A program made the position numbers and the translations under genes. A stretch of 64,000 nucleotides of DNA from positions 165,878,441 to 165,942,440 of the forward strand of contig OU015496.1 in assembly GCA_907164885.2 (NCBI GenBank), given 5' to 3'. The notes under the pieces are model-generated. The model saw only the letters and a list, made by a program, of their open reading frames with translations, did no database searches and was not told the DNA's origin. This document shows, piece after piece, positions 10,855-21,032 of the stretch. The stretch is from Dolomedes plantarius (Eukaryota; Arthropoda; Arachnida; Araneae; Dolomedidae). Each line of letters opens with the position of its first letter. Position 1 is the first letter of the stretch.

Positions 10855-11991
10855 CACTATCTACCAATAAGTATTTGGGCACCCATGCAAATGACAATAT
10901 CTGCGGTCCTGATATACGTCACCGTTAACATTGCGTAGGAAACAACATTGGCATTAGTCGCATGCAAGATGCCACGAAGTGCAGTTATCTGATTTCGAGA
11001 AAGGTGTAATCGTCGGGTATCACAGAAATGACCGATACTTAAGGGAGCTGAATTATCTAAAATCGACAGTGGTCTATGTGATTCAGAAGTGGAAGGTGAG
11101 CGGTGATTGTCGGAATGTGGCTCGAGTCAGCAGACCTACGAAACTGGGAGACCGACCGGGTGTTGTCCAGAGAAATTCGGAAGAACCGCAGCCAACCGAT
11201 CAACACCATCCGTAACGAGGCACATCTGCTTGGTTTTTATGGTCGTGCTGCCGCCCATAAGCCCTTGATCACAAAGTCCAATCGCGCTGCTCGCACGCGC
11301 ATGTGTGGTGCAAAGCACGTCGAAAGTGGACTGCAGATCAGACGAAACAGATTCTCGGGAGCAACGAATCAAGGTTCACCCTTTACCGTTCAGATGGCAG
11401 GGTCTGGGGTCTGCCTGGAGAACGCCTCCTATCAGAATGCATTGTGCCCACAGTAAAGTTCGGCGGAGGTGGAATTATGGTCTCGGGATGTTTCTCTTGG
11501 TATGGACTGGAACCCTTGGTCCCAATTCATGGTAAGTTCAACGCCAACGTCTACTGCACCATTTTGGATGACAGTGTGCTTCCGACATTGTGGCGGTTTT
11601 ACGGGTTGGACTCATGTTACTTCCTGGATGACAACGCCATCTGTCATGTTGCGAAGTCCACCATGGATTGGTATGGTGACAATGGGGTTAACCGAATGGA
11701 CTGGCCTGCCCAGAGCCCAGACCTGAACACTATCGAGAACCTCTGGGACGAGTTGGATCGCCGAATTAAGGGGTGCAACAACCGCCCAAAATCGTTGAAG
11801 GAACTGAATCTCTTCCTCAAGCCGAGTGCAAGAAAATACCACTAGCCGTCATACAAGGACTTGTGGAAAGTATGTCCCGGAGGGTTGAGGCTGCAATTAC
11901 CTTTCGTGGAGGCTCTACCAACTATTGAATATGAATAAATTTTGTTTTTCTTTTCTATCACAGGTGCATAAATACTTATTGGTAGATAGTG
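10855..11991 (+). mobile_element. Tc1-like DNA transposon, full length but dead
   Basis: The terminal inverted repeats CACTATCTACCAATAAGTAT match perfectly at both ends and continue imperfectly to about 28 bp. The element is flanked by TA on both sides (10853-10854 and 11992-11993), the target duplication of Tc1/mariner transposons. Length is 1137 bp. The internal transposase gene is frameshifted. Confidence 0.93.
10979..11845 (+). pseudogene. Tc1 transposase, frameshifted, first catalytic Asp changed to Asn
   Basis: The N-terminal helix-turn-helix region (LSDFEKGVIVGYHRNDRYLR) is in one frame. After a shift near 11130-11160 a second frame carries the next part, and the DDE domain is open from 11303 to 11845. 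Motifs seen: [10 protein letters not shown], where the family has Ser-Asp-Glu-Ser; [16 protein letters not shown] with the second Asp; and [12 protein letters not shown] with the final Glu 34 residues later, so it is the DD34E class. The first Asp is Asn (AAC), and together with the frameshift this makes it inactive. The C-terminus looks slightly short. Confidence 0.9.
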
Positions 11992-12243
11992 TATTCATGA
12001 GACCCATCTTTTTACATAAGATTAGTGTCTCACAAATTTAGAAACAGACATAATGAGTTATGCCAAACCTTGGAACTACTTATGGTTATAAGTATCTTTA
12101 TGATTCTTTGCCAATAATACTACAAAGGTATATCAATTTTACCACTACAATTTTAGAAAGAAGTATTTTTTATGGCTCTGTTAAGGCAAGTTAATAATTT
12201 TATAAGAAAGAGTCTTTGTAATCCTCTATAGTGCAAAATTATA

Positions 12244-14301
12244 CAGTGTGTCCGGGCTAAAGGTATCCAAAAGTCATGACTTATTTTTACGAAAATATCC
12301 ATTAGAATTTTTAAAAAATGTATTTAAATAGAAAGAACATCTCACCAGCTGCGTTTACATGGACAACAATAATACCCGGGATTTACCCGCTAACAGGGAA
12401 ATCCTTTGAAGTCCATTTACACGGGACAAGATTTTCGTCCTGCTTTTACCCGTCTTACCGGAAGTAAAGGCCATCACATGATTCGGCGGAAGTGATCACC
12501 ATACACCATCATTCCTTGAAAATCACGTTATGGGTTAGATCCCAGTCGGTGTCGTACTTTTCCAAATTCACTTTATTGCTCTTTTTAGCTTTCCCCCTTC
12601 GAACTCCGCAATTATCTAGTTACGAAGTGCATAGTCCTGGTGAAGGCCTTTTTTTTTCAATTGCTGTTCTTTTGACCTCGTATTCTTAAATTTTAAAAAT
12701 ATCAACAACAAAAAATCATAAAACTTTAAAAATCCAAAAAAATTTAAAAACTTGCAAAAATATTTTTTGTATTCATATGATATCTGCTTTTCTGGGCCTC
12801 TTAACATTATTACTTTTTTGTTTTCCTTGGATCATTAGTCTTAGCTAATTTTTCTTCTAAATTTTCTTAACTTGTAACTCTATATTTTTTCTCTTAAAAT
12901 TAACTTTTTTGTTTTAATTTAACTGTACTGCTAAATTTGTTTTTCATTTGCCCACGTTATTACCTTAATATTTTAATTCATTACTTAAAATTTTAACGAC
13001 TGAGCACTCCCACCTTGATTACATATATCTTGCTTGCAGGAAGTCGACACGACCAAGGTACTCCTCTTCTAAAACACAATTACGTCTGCGTCTATTTATT
13101 ATTTAAATGCAGCACATGTCAGTCGCTGTTGATAATCATGGAACGTTTACGATTTTTTCTGTTGTTTTTAAAAATAAATTAAAAATAAATGTTTTTAAAA
13201 AAATCATAAATAGATATAAATTAATTTTTATCTGTGAATTCTAAAATAATTAATTTATAAATAAATTTTAATGTTACGTTTAATTATTGATTATACTTAT
13301 TAAATTTATTAATTTTACCATAACACTTTAAATGAAAATGTTGCATTTTCATTTCAGTGCTAAAAAGCTATGAAAAAAAAGAAGCTATGAAAAAATTAAC
13401 ATAATTAATGCAAATGAATCTCTTTTGCGTGATATTTCCGGACTGGAGTGTTCAAAAGTAACACACCAAAAAGATTAAAAACAATCCATTTCATTTACCC
13501 AGAAGAAATTTTATTTCTTATTTTACATACCAGATGGCAGTACCAGTCTATTAATAATGTAATTGGGGATGGTTATTTTTTTAAAACTAAATATGGCAAA
13601 TCAAAAAATAAATGAAATCCTTCGGAAAAAAATAGGCACTTTTCCACTGTTTTCTTGAAAATTATGCGATCGTTAAGGGGTTCTAGATCCTCCATCGATC
13701 ATTTGGCTGCATTTTCATGGATTCGCACACGTTCAAATCCGCCATGTTTGTTTACTACTAGCTTCCTGCTTCGAAATGTATCATGGGTAATTAGCGGGTT
13801 TTATCCTAGTTCGAAGCAGGGTCGAAATTCCACCCTGATTTTTCCCTATCGTAGGGAAGCGGAGTGCAAAAGCAAGAAACAACCCTGCTTTGACCCGGGT
13901 TTTTGGCACATGTAAACAGCACTACCAAGTCTTAATATCAATCATAGATTTCTACTATGGCATCATAGATTTCGATGTGTGCACCTTTTGTAGCACGACT
14001 AACGTCTAAACGGTAATCCAGTTTTCTCCAAGTGTTTCGTAACATATCGGGCGTTATTACTTTTTTGCTTGAGGATTCATTAAATCCGTTGTGTATTAAA
14101 AAAATGCTACGAAACACTTGGAGAGAACTGGATTACCATTTAGACGTTTGTCGTGCTACAGTAGGTGCACACATCGAAATCTACGAATGATATTAAAACT
14201 TGGTGAGATGTTCTTTCTATTTAAATATTTTTTTTAAAATTCTATTGGGTAGCTCGAAAAATAAATCATGACTTTTGAATACCTTTAGCCCGGACACCCT
14301 G
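12244..14301. mobile_element. Long-arm foldback MITE of Tc1/mariner type, split by another element
   Basis: The ends are CAGTGTGTCCGGGCTAAAGG and, inverted, CAGGGTGTCCGGGCTAAAGG, with TA on both sides (12242-12243 and 14302-14303). The arms are long: about 100 bp at 12244-12347 continues at about 13925-14050, and the whole is matched in reverse by about 14105-14301. Removing the inserted element leaves roughly 480 bp, mostly arm, with a loop of about 50 bp. No transposase is visible, so it depends on another element. Confidence 0.8.
12348..13920. mobile_element. Unclassified DNA element inserted in the foldback MITE
   Basis: It interrupts the left arm of the foldback element exactly. The left end is GCTGCGTTTACATGGAC and the right end inverted is GCTGTTTACATGTGCC, followed on each side by an ACCCGGG box. 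Flanks are CTCACCA (12341-12347) and ACTACCA (13921-13927), perhaps an imperfect 7-8 bp duplication. The 1.57-kb body is AT-rich in the middle, with GC-richer ends. No recognisable transposase; the frame at 13655-13915 resembles nothing known. Superfamily unknown. Confidence 0.6.
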
Positions 14302-14328
14302 TATTTGCAGGCAGTTTTCTTTTCTATG

Positions 14329-15207
14329 TATGGAGTCAGAGCTCCATTTACCGGATCAGAAGGTTTCGATTATTAAGCCGCTTCAATTATCTTCAAGACT
14401 GCTGTTAAAAAAAAGGAATGAAATAGGAAGTGCAAACTTGAATTTAATCCTATATATAATAGCCGTTGTCTCTGTATGACACTTCCGGGCTGTACTCATC
14501 TTTCAATTGAAGCCCTCAGTAAACAAACCGCCGGATAGGCTTAATTTCAATTTCAATTTCAGATTTGGATCAGAATTTTTTCTTACCTAAAAACAAATAT
14601 CTTCTCCATCAAATCACGTTTGTTCAGCCTATTTTTCTATAAAACATTCAGAACTAAAAAAAATTGGATGTTTTTAGCTGTATATTTAACAGTTTTAAAA
14701 ATCTGTTTACTTTTGCGATGAATTCTGAAAGTAAACAACAAACTTGAATGTGAATGAATCGCGTAGTGAACTGTAAAAAAATTTTTTAACTTTCATATAA
14801 ATTTTTCATTATGACGTCATTTTTAGTATTATGACGTCAAAATGACGGGTTGGATGGCAGTCTACTACTCCAATCGCATGAAAAACTAAATAAATAAAAA
14901 AATAATGAAAGGGATTGCTTTTACAAGGTGTGGATTAAATGCAATATTTTAGATAATTCGGGATATTTTTTAACTTTCATATACTTTTTCTATTATGACG
15001 TCAAAATGGCGGGTTACCTACTAGTAAATATATAAAACGCAACAACAGGATCATCTTAAAAATGGTAGAACAACTCAAGTTGTTAAATTTATAATAACAA
15101 ACAAACAATTCCCAATTCACGTGTAAGTGAAATCACGTTTGTAATTAAAACTGCTGCTTTGAAAAGTTCATTCACCATGGAGGAAATGTCAGGTGATGAT
15201 CGCTACA
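14329..15207 (-). repeat. 3' LTR of the gypsy element (with Helitron inside)
   Basis: Apart from 14448-15024 this matches 27706-28007 along its length with about ten differences in 300 bp. In the element's own orientation it begins TGTAGCGATCATCACC and ends GGAGCTCTGACTCCATA. It is the downstream LTR because the polypurine tract abuts it. Confidence 0.92.
14448..15024 (+). mobile_element. Non-autonomous Helitron, copy 2
   Basis: It starts TCCTATATATAATAGCC and ends GGGTTACCTACTAG, inserted between A (14447) and T (15025) of the LTR. The undamaged partner LTR at 27.8 kb reads straight across this point, which proves the borders. TC at the start, CTAG at the end, A/T insertion and no duplication are Helitron hallmarks. 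It differs from copy 1 by an internal extra copy of the 3'-terminal motif (TTATGACGTCA...GACGGGTT at about 14790-14852). No coding capacity. Confidence 0.88.
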
Positions 15208-15230
15208 GTACTCCCCCCCCCCCCAAGTAT
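15208..15230 (-). promoter_or_regulatory. Polypurine tract of the gypsy element
   Basis: On the minus strand a run of about twelve G followed by AGTAC lies directly upstream of the 3' LTR. This is where the plus-strand primer of a gypsy element is expected. Confidence 0.75.
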
Positions 15231-15246
15231 CGAAGGTACTGAGGAG

Positions 15247-16277
15247 TTAAAGGTAGCGTCGATTGAAACGCACGACTCTACCAGATCGAGTCCTTGTTGA
15301 AGTAGCGGGTCTTGGAGTCTGCAATTCGACCGGTTTAACATCTGTAGGAGATTCCGTCGGCAGACCTGTTGTCGTGGGCATTGGAGGGGTAGAGGTTGAA
15401 TCAGCTATATGAAACGCTGGCTTTAGTCGATCGACGCTCACAACTGATTCTTTACCATTTACTGATAGAGTGAGGTGTTTCTCAGTTCTTTTCAGAACTT
15501 TGAAGGGTCCATCATAAGGAGGCGTGAGAGGTGCTCGTAGGGCATCTCTGCGGAGGAAAACATGCGATGCATCTTGTAACGCCGGATGCACGAAACAGTT
15601 GGGAGATCCATGATGCGTTGTTTGTTTCGGCGAAAGTTTGAGCATCGTTTCCCTCAAATAATGGAGGAAAGTCGTCGGATCATCGTTCGAAGTAGTAGTA
15701 GTGGTTTGAAAGAATTCTGCTGGCAATCTCAGCGTTGTGCCGTAAACCAATTCGGCACAGGTTGCATCTAGGTCCTCTTTGAAGGACGCACGAAGACCGA
15801 GCAGAAGGATTGGGAGAACTTCTGTCCATCGCCGATTTTTTTGATCCAGCATTTGACTGGTCAACGCCTGCTTGAGCGATCGATGGAAGCGTTCTACAAG
15901 TCCGTTTGCACAAGGATGGTATGGAGTGCTACGGATCCGTTTAATGCCAAGGAGTGACATAAGCGATGTGAATAGTCGTGACTCAAACTGTCTTCCTTGA
16001 TCCGTAGTAATGATGGATGGTACACCGAATCTTGCGATCCAGTTTGCGACGAGTGCACGGGCAACTGTCTCTGCAGACATGTCTTGTAATGGTATGGCTT
16101 CAGGCCATCTCGTGAACCTGTCTACACACGTGAGTAGGTAATTAAAACCTTCCGATGGCGGAAGAGGTCCCACGAGATCAATTTGTACATGGTCAAATCG
16201 TCGTGATGGAAGTGAGAAGGCTTGAGGTGCACTACGAGTATGCCGAAGGACTTTAGAGCGCTGACAGCTTGTACAGC
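15247..16277 (-). pseudogene. Gypsy integrase (C-terminal part of pol)
   Basis: The frame starts in the zinc-binding domain (CTSCQRSK, the two cysteines), then VQIDLVGPLPP with the first catalytic Asp, ITTDQGRQFESRLF with the second Asp, and NGLVERFHRSLKQAL with the Glu, so the catalytic triad is intact. A C-terminal domain with PPYDGPFKVLKR and SVNGKESVVSVD follows, and then a basic tail. The stop at 15247 lies just before the polypurine tract. The protein is cut off from the rest of pol by the mariner-type insertion at 16280-17387, which falls just before the cysteines. Confidence 0.93.
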
Positions 16278-16279
16278 TA

Positions 16280-17387
16280 CTGTCCGACCACGGAAGCAAG
16301 GTCCCTGGAAGCTGTTACGCATGCGCGAGAATAGCTAGTCTACTTAGAAAATAGGGGAAAACGTCATATTATCGGATGTGTTTGTTTATGAAATACGGAA
16401 TGTATTTCAGACTGCTTTTTGTCAGCAATTTTTAAAACTTTATTTTTGATCGAATATGTGAATAATAATTTCAAAATAATAAAAAGAAAGAAGCAAATCT
16501 ATTTAAAAAATAGGAGTGGATATTTTCGGGTGTGTTTGTTTAAGAACTGCGAAAGAACGTTTTCAACCAACTTTCTTTTTCAGAATTTTTCTTTTGATTG
16601 AATGTATAAATAAAAACCGAAAAACAGATTAAAATGAAGGTTTGAAAAATTCCATTTTTAAGTAATATATTGTAATAACATAAATATATATATAATACAA
16701 TAAAAATAATATATTTGATTCGCAGTTTTACAATTTGCAGAAATAATTAGGATATACAACTCAAAATTTTCAATCTTTTGAATTTTTCTCAAAGTTTCTC
16801 TTTGATGAGTAAAATTGATTTTTTCTCTTAAGACTGGAATTAGTTTACGAATTGTTGGTACTATTTTACAGAAAGCATAAAATTCATGAATTGTTCTTCG
16901 AATTACATCACAATCAAAATTATCTAAAGCTACGTTTTCGGTAGTTCTTTTTTTCTGACGTTTCCTCGGAGATTCAAATTTTGGAGTTTCTTCACACTTT
17001 GCTTCTCTGCGTATTCTTTTTACACTGGACATTGATATCCCGGTCATTTCACTAGCTCTCTTTAGGGATTGCGAAAGTGGAACAATAACATTTCCTTCTA
17101 GTGCTTCTTTATCACACAATTTAATTACATTGTGTTTTATACGTTTACAATCACTACGGAACGGCTTATTCCGAGCAGTTGTGTTGGGTAAAGGATCCAT
17201 TAATTTCAATATAATAATAAAAAAACAGACGAGGCAAAAGCAAGCAAGCACAGTTAGTAACCGATTCTAAAGAATGTCGAGAGAATACGAGACTTTTCCC
17301 CTCCTTCCTCAGCAGCCTTACCTACAGCATGAATAGAATAGTCTTGGCACTATGCCAACCGTGGTTCTTCGTACTGTGGTCGGACAG
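16280..17387 (-). mobile_element. Mariner/Tc1-superfamily element inserted in gypsy pol
   Basis: The terminal repeats are CTGTCCGACCAC at both ends, with TA at 16278-16279 and 17388-17389. Removing the 1108 bp and one TA restores continuous reading between the gypsy KWTR and CTSCQ segments, which proves the borders. It carries the N-terminal part of a transposase on the minus strand. The rest is AT-rich and without coding, so the catalytic part seems deleted. Confidence 0.9.
16658..17200 (-). pseudogene. N-terminal half of a Tc1/mariner-like transposase
   Basis: The start is placed at the internal ATG (17198-17200) giving MDPLPNTTARNKPFRSD, since the upstream residues are hydrophobic and unlike a transposase. 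It has a basic helix-turn-helix-like segment (SEMTGISMSSVKRIRREAK), a basic linker (SPRKRQKKRT), and CDVIRRTIHEFYAFCKIVPT followed by a LIPVLREKINF-type segment. This resembles the N-terminal region of DDE transposases seen in many arthropod genomes. No aspartate-bearing catalytic domain follows, so it can bind DNA at most. Confidence 0.65.
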
Positions 17388-17389
17388 TA

Positions 17390-18500
17390 CGTGTCCACTT
17401 TGCAATGTCTGTGAGCATAGACGGCCAAACAAATCGTTCCTGCACTAGTTGCTTCGTCGCACGAATGAATGGGTGTGATAAGTTATGGAGAGACTTAAAC
17501 ACATCATGACATAATTTGTCGGGAACGTACGGGCGAATTCTGTTGTTACTGGTGTCACAATAGATTTCTGCGGAAGTGATTTTTAAGAGTTTTAGTTGAA
17601 GAGAAGTTACTGTATTGTTCAAAACAGACTCTAGTTCGATGTCATTCTTCTGCTGTTTGGCAATAGTGACGAAATCAATTGTAACTGAAGTAGATACTTC
17701 GTTTATTCGAGAGAGAGTATCTGCTATGACGTTATCAGCTCCCGAGACATGTTGAATGTCTGTGCTGAATTGGGCAATGTAATCAAGATGTCGCGTTTGA
17801 CGTGGGGAACACGATTCAGAGTGTTTCCTGAACGCGAAAGTTAGAGGTTTATGATCAGTGAAGATTGTAAAACACCGACCTTCAAGGTTATGTTTAAAAT
17901 GTTTTATCACGGAGTAAATTGCTAACAACTCTCTATCATAGGTGCTGTATTTCTGTTCAGCGGGGCATAGTTTTCTTGAGAAAAATGCGAGAGGCATGGG
18001 GCCTTTTTTTGTTTGTGAGTGTAGAACCGCTCCAATGGCGATATTGGAGGCGTCTACCATCACAGAAAGGCGAGAGTTAGGCGAATGGTAATGTAACGTT
18101 ACTGGGCTAGCCAAACTTTGTTTACATTGCTCGAAAACGTTATTAGTGACAACATTCCTGGGAACTGGGCGCTTGTCGTTCTTTTTTGACTCAATTAAGA
18201 ACGCATGTAGTGTAGCTTGAGTTTTCGCTGCATTTGGGAGAAAACGACGGTAGAAATTTAGTAGAGCCAAGAAACGTCTGAGTTCCGAGATTGTGGTTGG
18301 TTTTGGAAACTCTTAAAATTGCTGAAATCTTCTCGGGCAGAGGTTTAAAGCCTTCGGCGGTTATGAGACATCCGAGGAATTTAACTGATGTTTTTCCAAG
18401 GACGCACTTAGATGGGTTTAATTTAAGACCATGCTGTGAAAGGCGTGTGAAGACTTGTTGTAGGTGAGTTCTGTGATCTGCTTCGTTGGCGGAAGCGATA
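17390..18500 (-). pseudogene. Gypsy reverse transcriptase thumb and RNase H
   Basis: Upstream on the minus strand is the segment after the catalytic box: ASANEADHRTHLQQVFTRL, LNPSKCVLGKTSVKFLGCL, then MALLNFYRRFLPNAAKTQA. RNase H follows: SVMVDASNIAIGAVLHS (Asp), STYDRELLAIYSVIKHFK (Glu), FTIFTDHKPLTFAFRK (Asp), then the integrase zinc-domain histidine region (LHNLSHPFIRATKQLV). A frameshift lies near 18260-18310. It joins directly to 24375 and above once the composite insertion is removed. Confidence 0.9.
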
Positions 18501-20384
18501 AACTCTAAACTCCACATCAGCCCCCCACGCTTTTGCGTATCAGCAAGAGAAAAATAACAGGTCGCGCCATAACAATCCCGCCAGAACTAAGTCCGGAGGA
18601 CGAGCGCAATGACTAATTTGCCACCAAGTCGGAATTAAACAAAATTAAAAGTTAAACCTCACAAAAAGGGGATAGCAACGGGAAAAATAAAAGAGGGTAG
18701 AAAGGCGTCCCCGGTACCACTGCAGTTCCGTCCGACTTTTCTTTTTTTTTTCTCTTTTTCTCTCTCTTTTCTTTTTTACTGTAAAGATCAGTAATTAAAA
18801 TACAAATACATTCATATTTTCAGAGAATACATAGGTGATCCCCGACTATTAGAAATACATGACAATTCGGTTTGAATTGAGTAAAAACAAGAACAAAAAA
18901 TAACCACGGCCCAGAGAGCCTGAAGTAGAGAAAATGTTGAATTACATGAATTAAAAGTTACAAAGCACGAATTACAAATTGTTACAAGCTACAGTTTACA
19001 GATTACACTAAATTATATATTCCAAATTACAATAACAAATTTTACAAATAAGTCAACTACATCGGTTGATTCCTAGCGCATTAGTAGTACATATAAGACG
19101 ACACCCAGGAAATCCACAATTCACTTACAGTTACAATATTAAGTGTAATAGTAATTTCATATAAATACTAACAATGCATTAATAATCAACACATTAACCA
19201 TATATTAATTAAACAATACAATAAATACAGCACAAAGTACTCAACGGACTACGTAGACCATAAACTAGAATTCAATACATTTTAACCATAATCTTAGACA
19301 TTAGCCATTAATTGCTAAAAACCATAATGCATTGCAGAAACGAAAAGAAAAACAAGCTTTTCAATTCAATTAAAGATTTTTTTTATTGTTACCACAATAA
19401 TTATTTAAACAAATAGTTTTTGATAAATTAGCGCACTTTAGCACTTTACAATAATGGAATTCCTTTAATTCACCATTCAGATACGAACCCGGAACCTCAC
19501 AACCCGAACCACAGAAAGTCAAGCCTTTAACCAGTGAAATTTAGAAAAGCACCCCAAACTTTTAATACGTAAATTTTTGCTATGTAATAAAACAATAATT
19601 ACCCAGACCATATATTTGGTATGCATGAAAATGGAAAAAAAATAATAATTTTTCCTTTCCAAAATACACAGACAAAACAAACAATTTTAGGTACCAGTTC
19701 AATTAATATAAGCAAGCAACAAATCCTAGCTCAGAGATAGGAGCCAGCCGGCAGATAATGTAACTGTTGACATATAAACCAGCACCGTGAATCCAGAGAT
19801 TCAGAGTACCCGTGTTGAGCTCCAACCCAAGTCTACCAACCTCAAGCCAGCGGTAAGTAACTTTATTACCAATAAGTTAATTGAATTGTATAAAAACCTC
19901 AAAATGTGTTAAAAGGTAACGCGTAAATTAGCTAGTACAAGGGAATTATCCAGTTATTAGCCACATAAGCTTGAAGCCCACACAAATATGGCGGCCTCCA
20001 TACCAACTAAAAGTAAACAAAGTAAACGTAAACAAAAGTAAGCAACCCGAAATTGTTAATAAAAATTTAAATAACACTAATAGTTTGTACATGTTTAAAT
20101 TTATTCTTTCCCTATAACAACAAAGCCGTAGAAGAGACTACCAAAACAAATTTCACTTTAACTCAACAGAGTAAAAAACCAAGTAATGCGAAAAGCAAGA
20201 AGTTAGTCGACTATGAGGTCTAAGTACACTGGAAGCCTAAAACAAGATGTCGAAGTCCATTGCTTTCAACAGCTACGCCCTAAAAAAGTTAAAACCCAAC
20301 ATAATTTTTTAACATTCATACTTCTTAGTATAAATGGATACATTAAAAGCGAATACATAACCCCGTAGCTAAAAAGCTATTAGT
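18501..20384. other. AT-rich non-coding part of the composite insertion
   Basis: No coding frame. A pyrimidine-rich run (about 18735-18778) and a C-rich run at 18521-18526 are present, along with short A/C-rich repeats. It is probably the 3' untranslated part of the LINE, or one more unrecognised insertion. Confidence 0.35.
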
Positions 20385-20392
20385 GAAGCCCA

Positions 20393-20955
20393 CAGGGCCC
20401 GACTTTGACCCAATGGGGCCCTGGGCAAAGCAGACTTTGGGGCCCCCCCGAAGGACAGATCCACAGGGGGGGGGGGGCACATGCTCCCCTCCCCACAGGA
20501 CCAGATTTCCACATGAACATGTGGGACACTCACCCAGGTCCTCCATAAATTGGGACTGGATATTCAAAAAAAATTCGACCAAGTCAAAAATTTGAAGAAA
20601 AATAAATAATAAGTGTTAATTTATTAATTTACTTTTTAATGTTAATAAATAAATTAATGAAATTTTCTCTTGAAATTCAAAATAGATCACAGTCTGAAGT
20701 CATTACCCCCCCCCAAAAAAAAAAAGAATAAATAAATAAAATAAACGTTTACGGATGTAACTATGCTTTCACTATAGTGAGTGCACTGTACCCCCACCCA
20801 GGATTTTTTTCTGTATCTGCCACTGCCCCCATTTACTGTATTAACCAAAAACCAAATTTTCAGAAATATGTACAACTTAATACTTAATTAGTGGCCCCAT
20901 AATTTTGGGGGCCCTGGGCAAGTGCCCCTCTTGCCCATGCGGAAATCTGGGCCTG
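20393..20955. mobile_element. hAT-type MITE with perfect 8-bp target duplication
   Basis: GAAGCCCA flanks both sides (20385-20392 and 20956-20963). The ends are CAGGGCCCGACTTTGACCC and, inverted, CAGGCCCAGATTTCCGC; both continue to a shared CCCAGGGCCCC or CCCTGGGCAA-type box. GC-rich ends and an AT-rich middle with runs of G and C are typical of small hAT derivatives. No coding. Confidence 0.88.
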
Positions 20956-21032
20956 GAAGCCCATAATAAGCATGGGAGGTTTAAACAACAATAACCAGGT
21001 ACAATTAATGTTTTAATTTAACGCTAAATATA

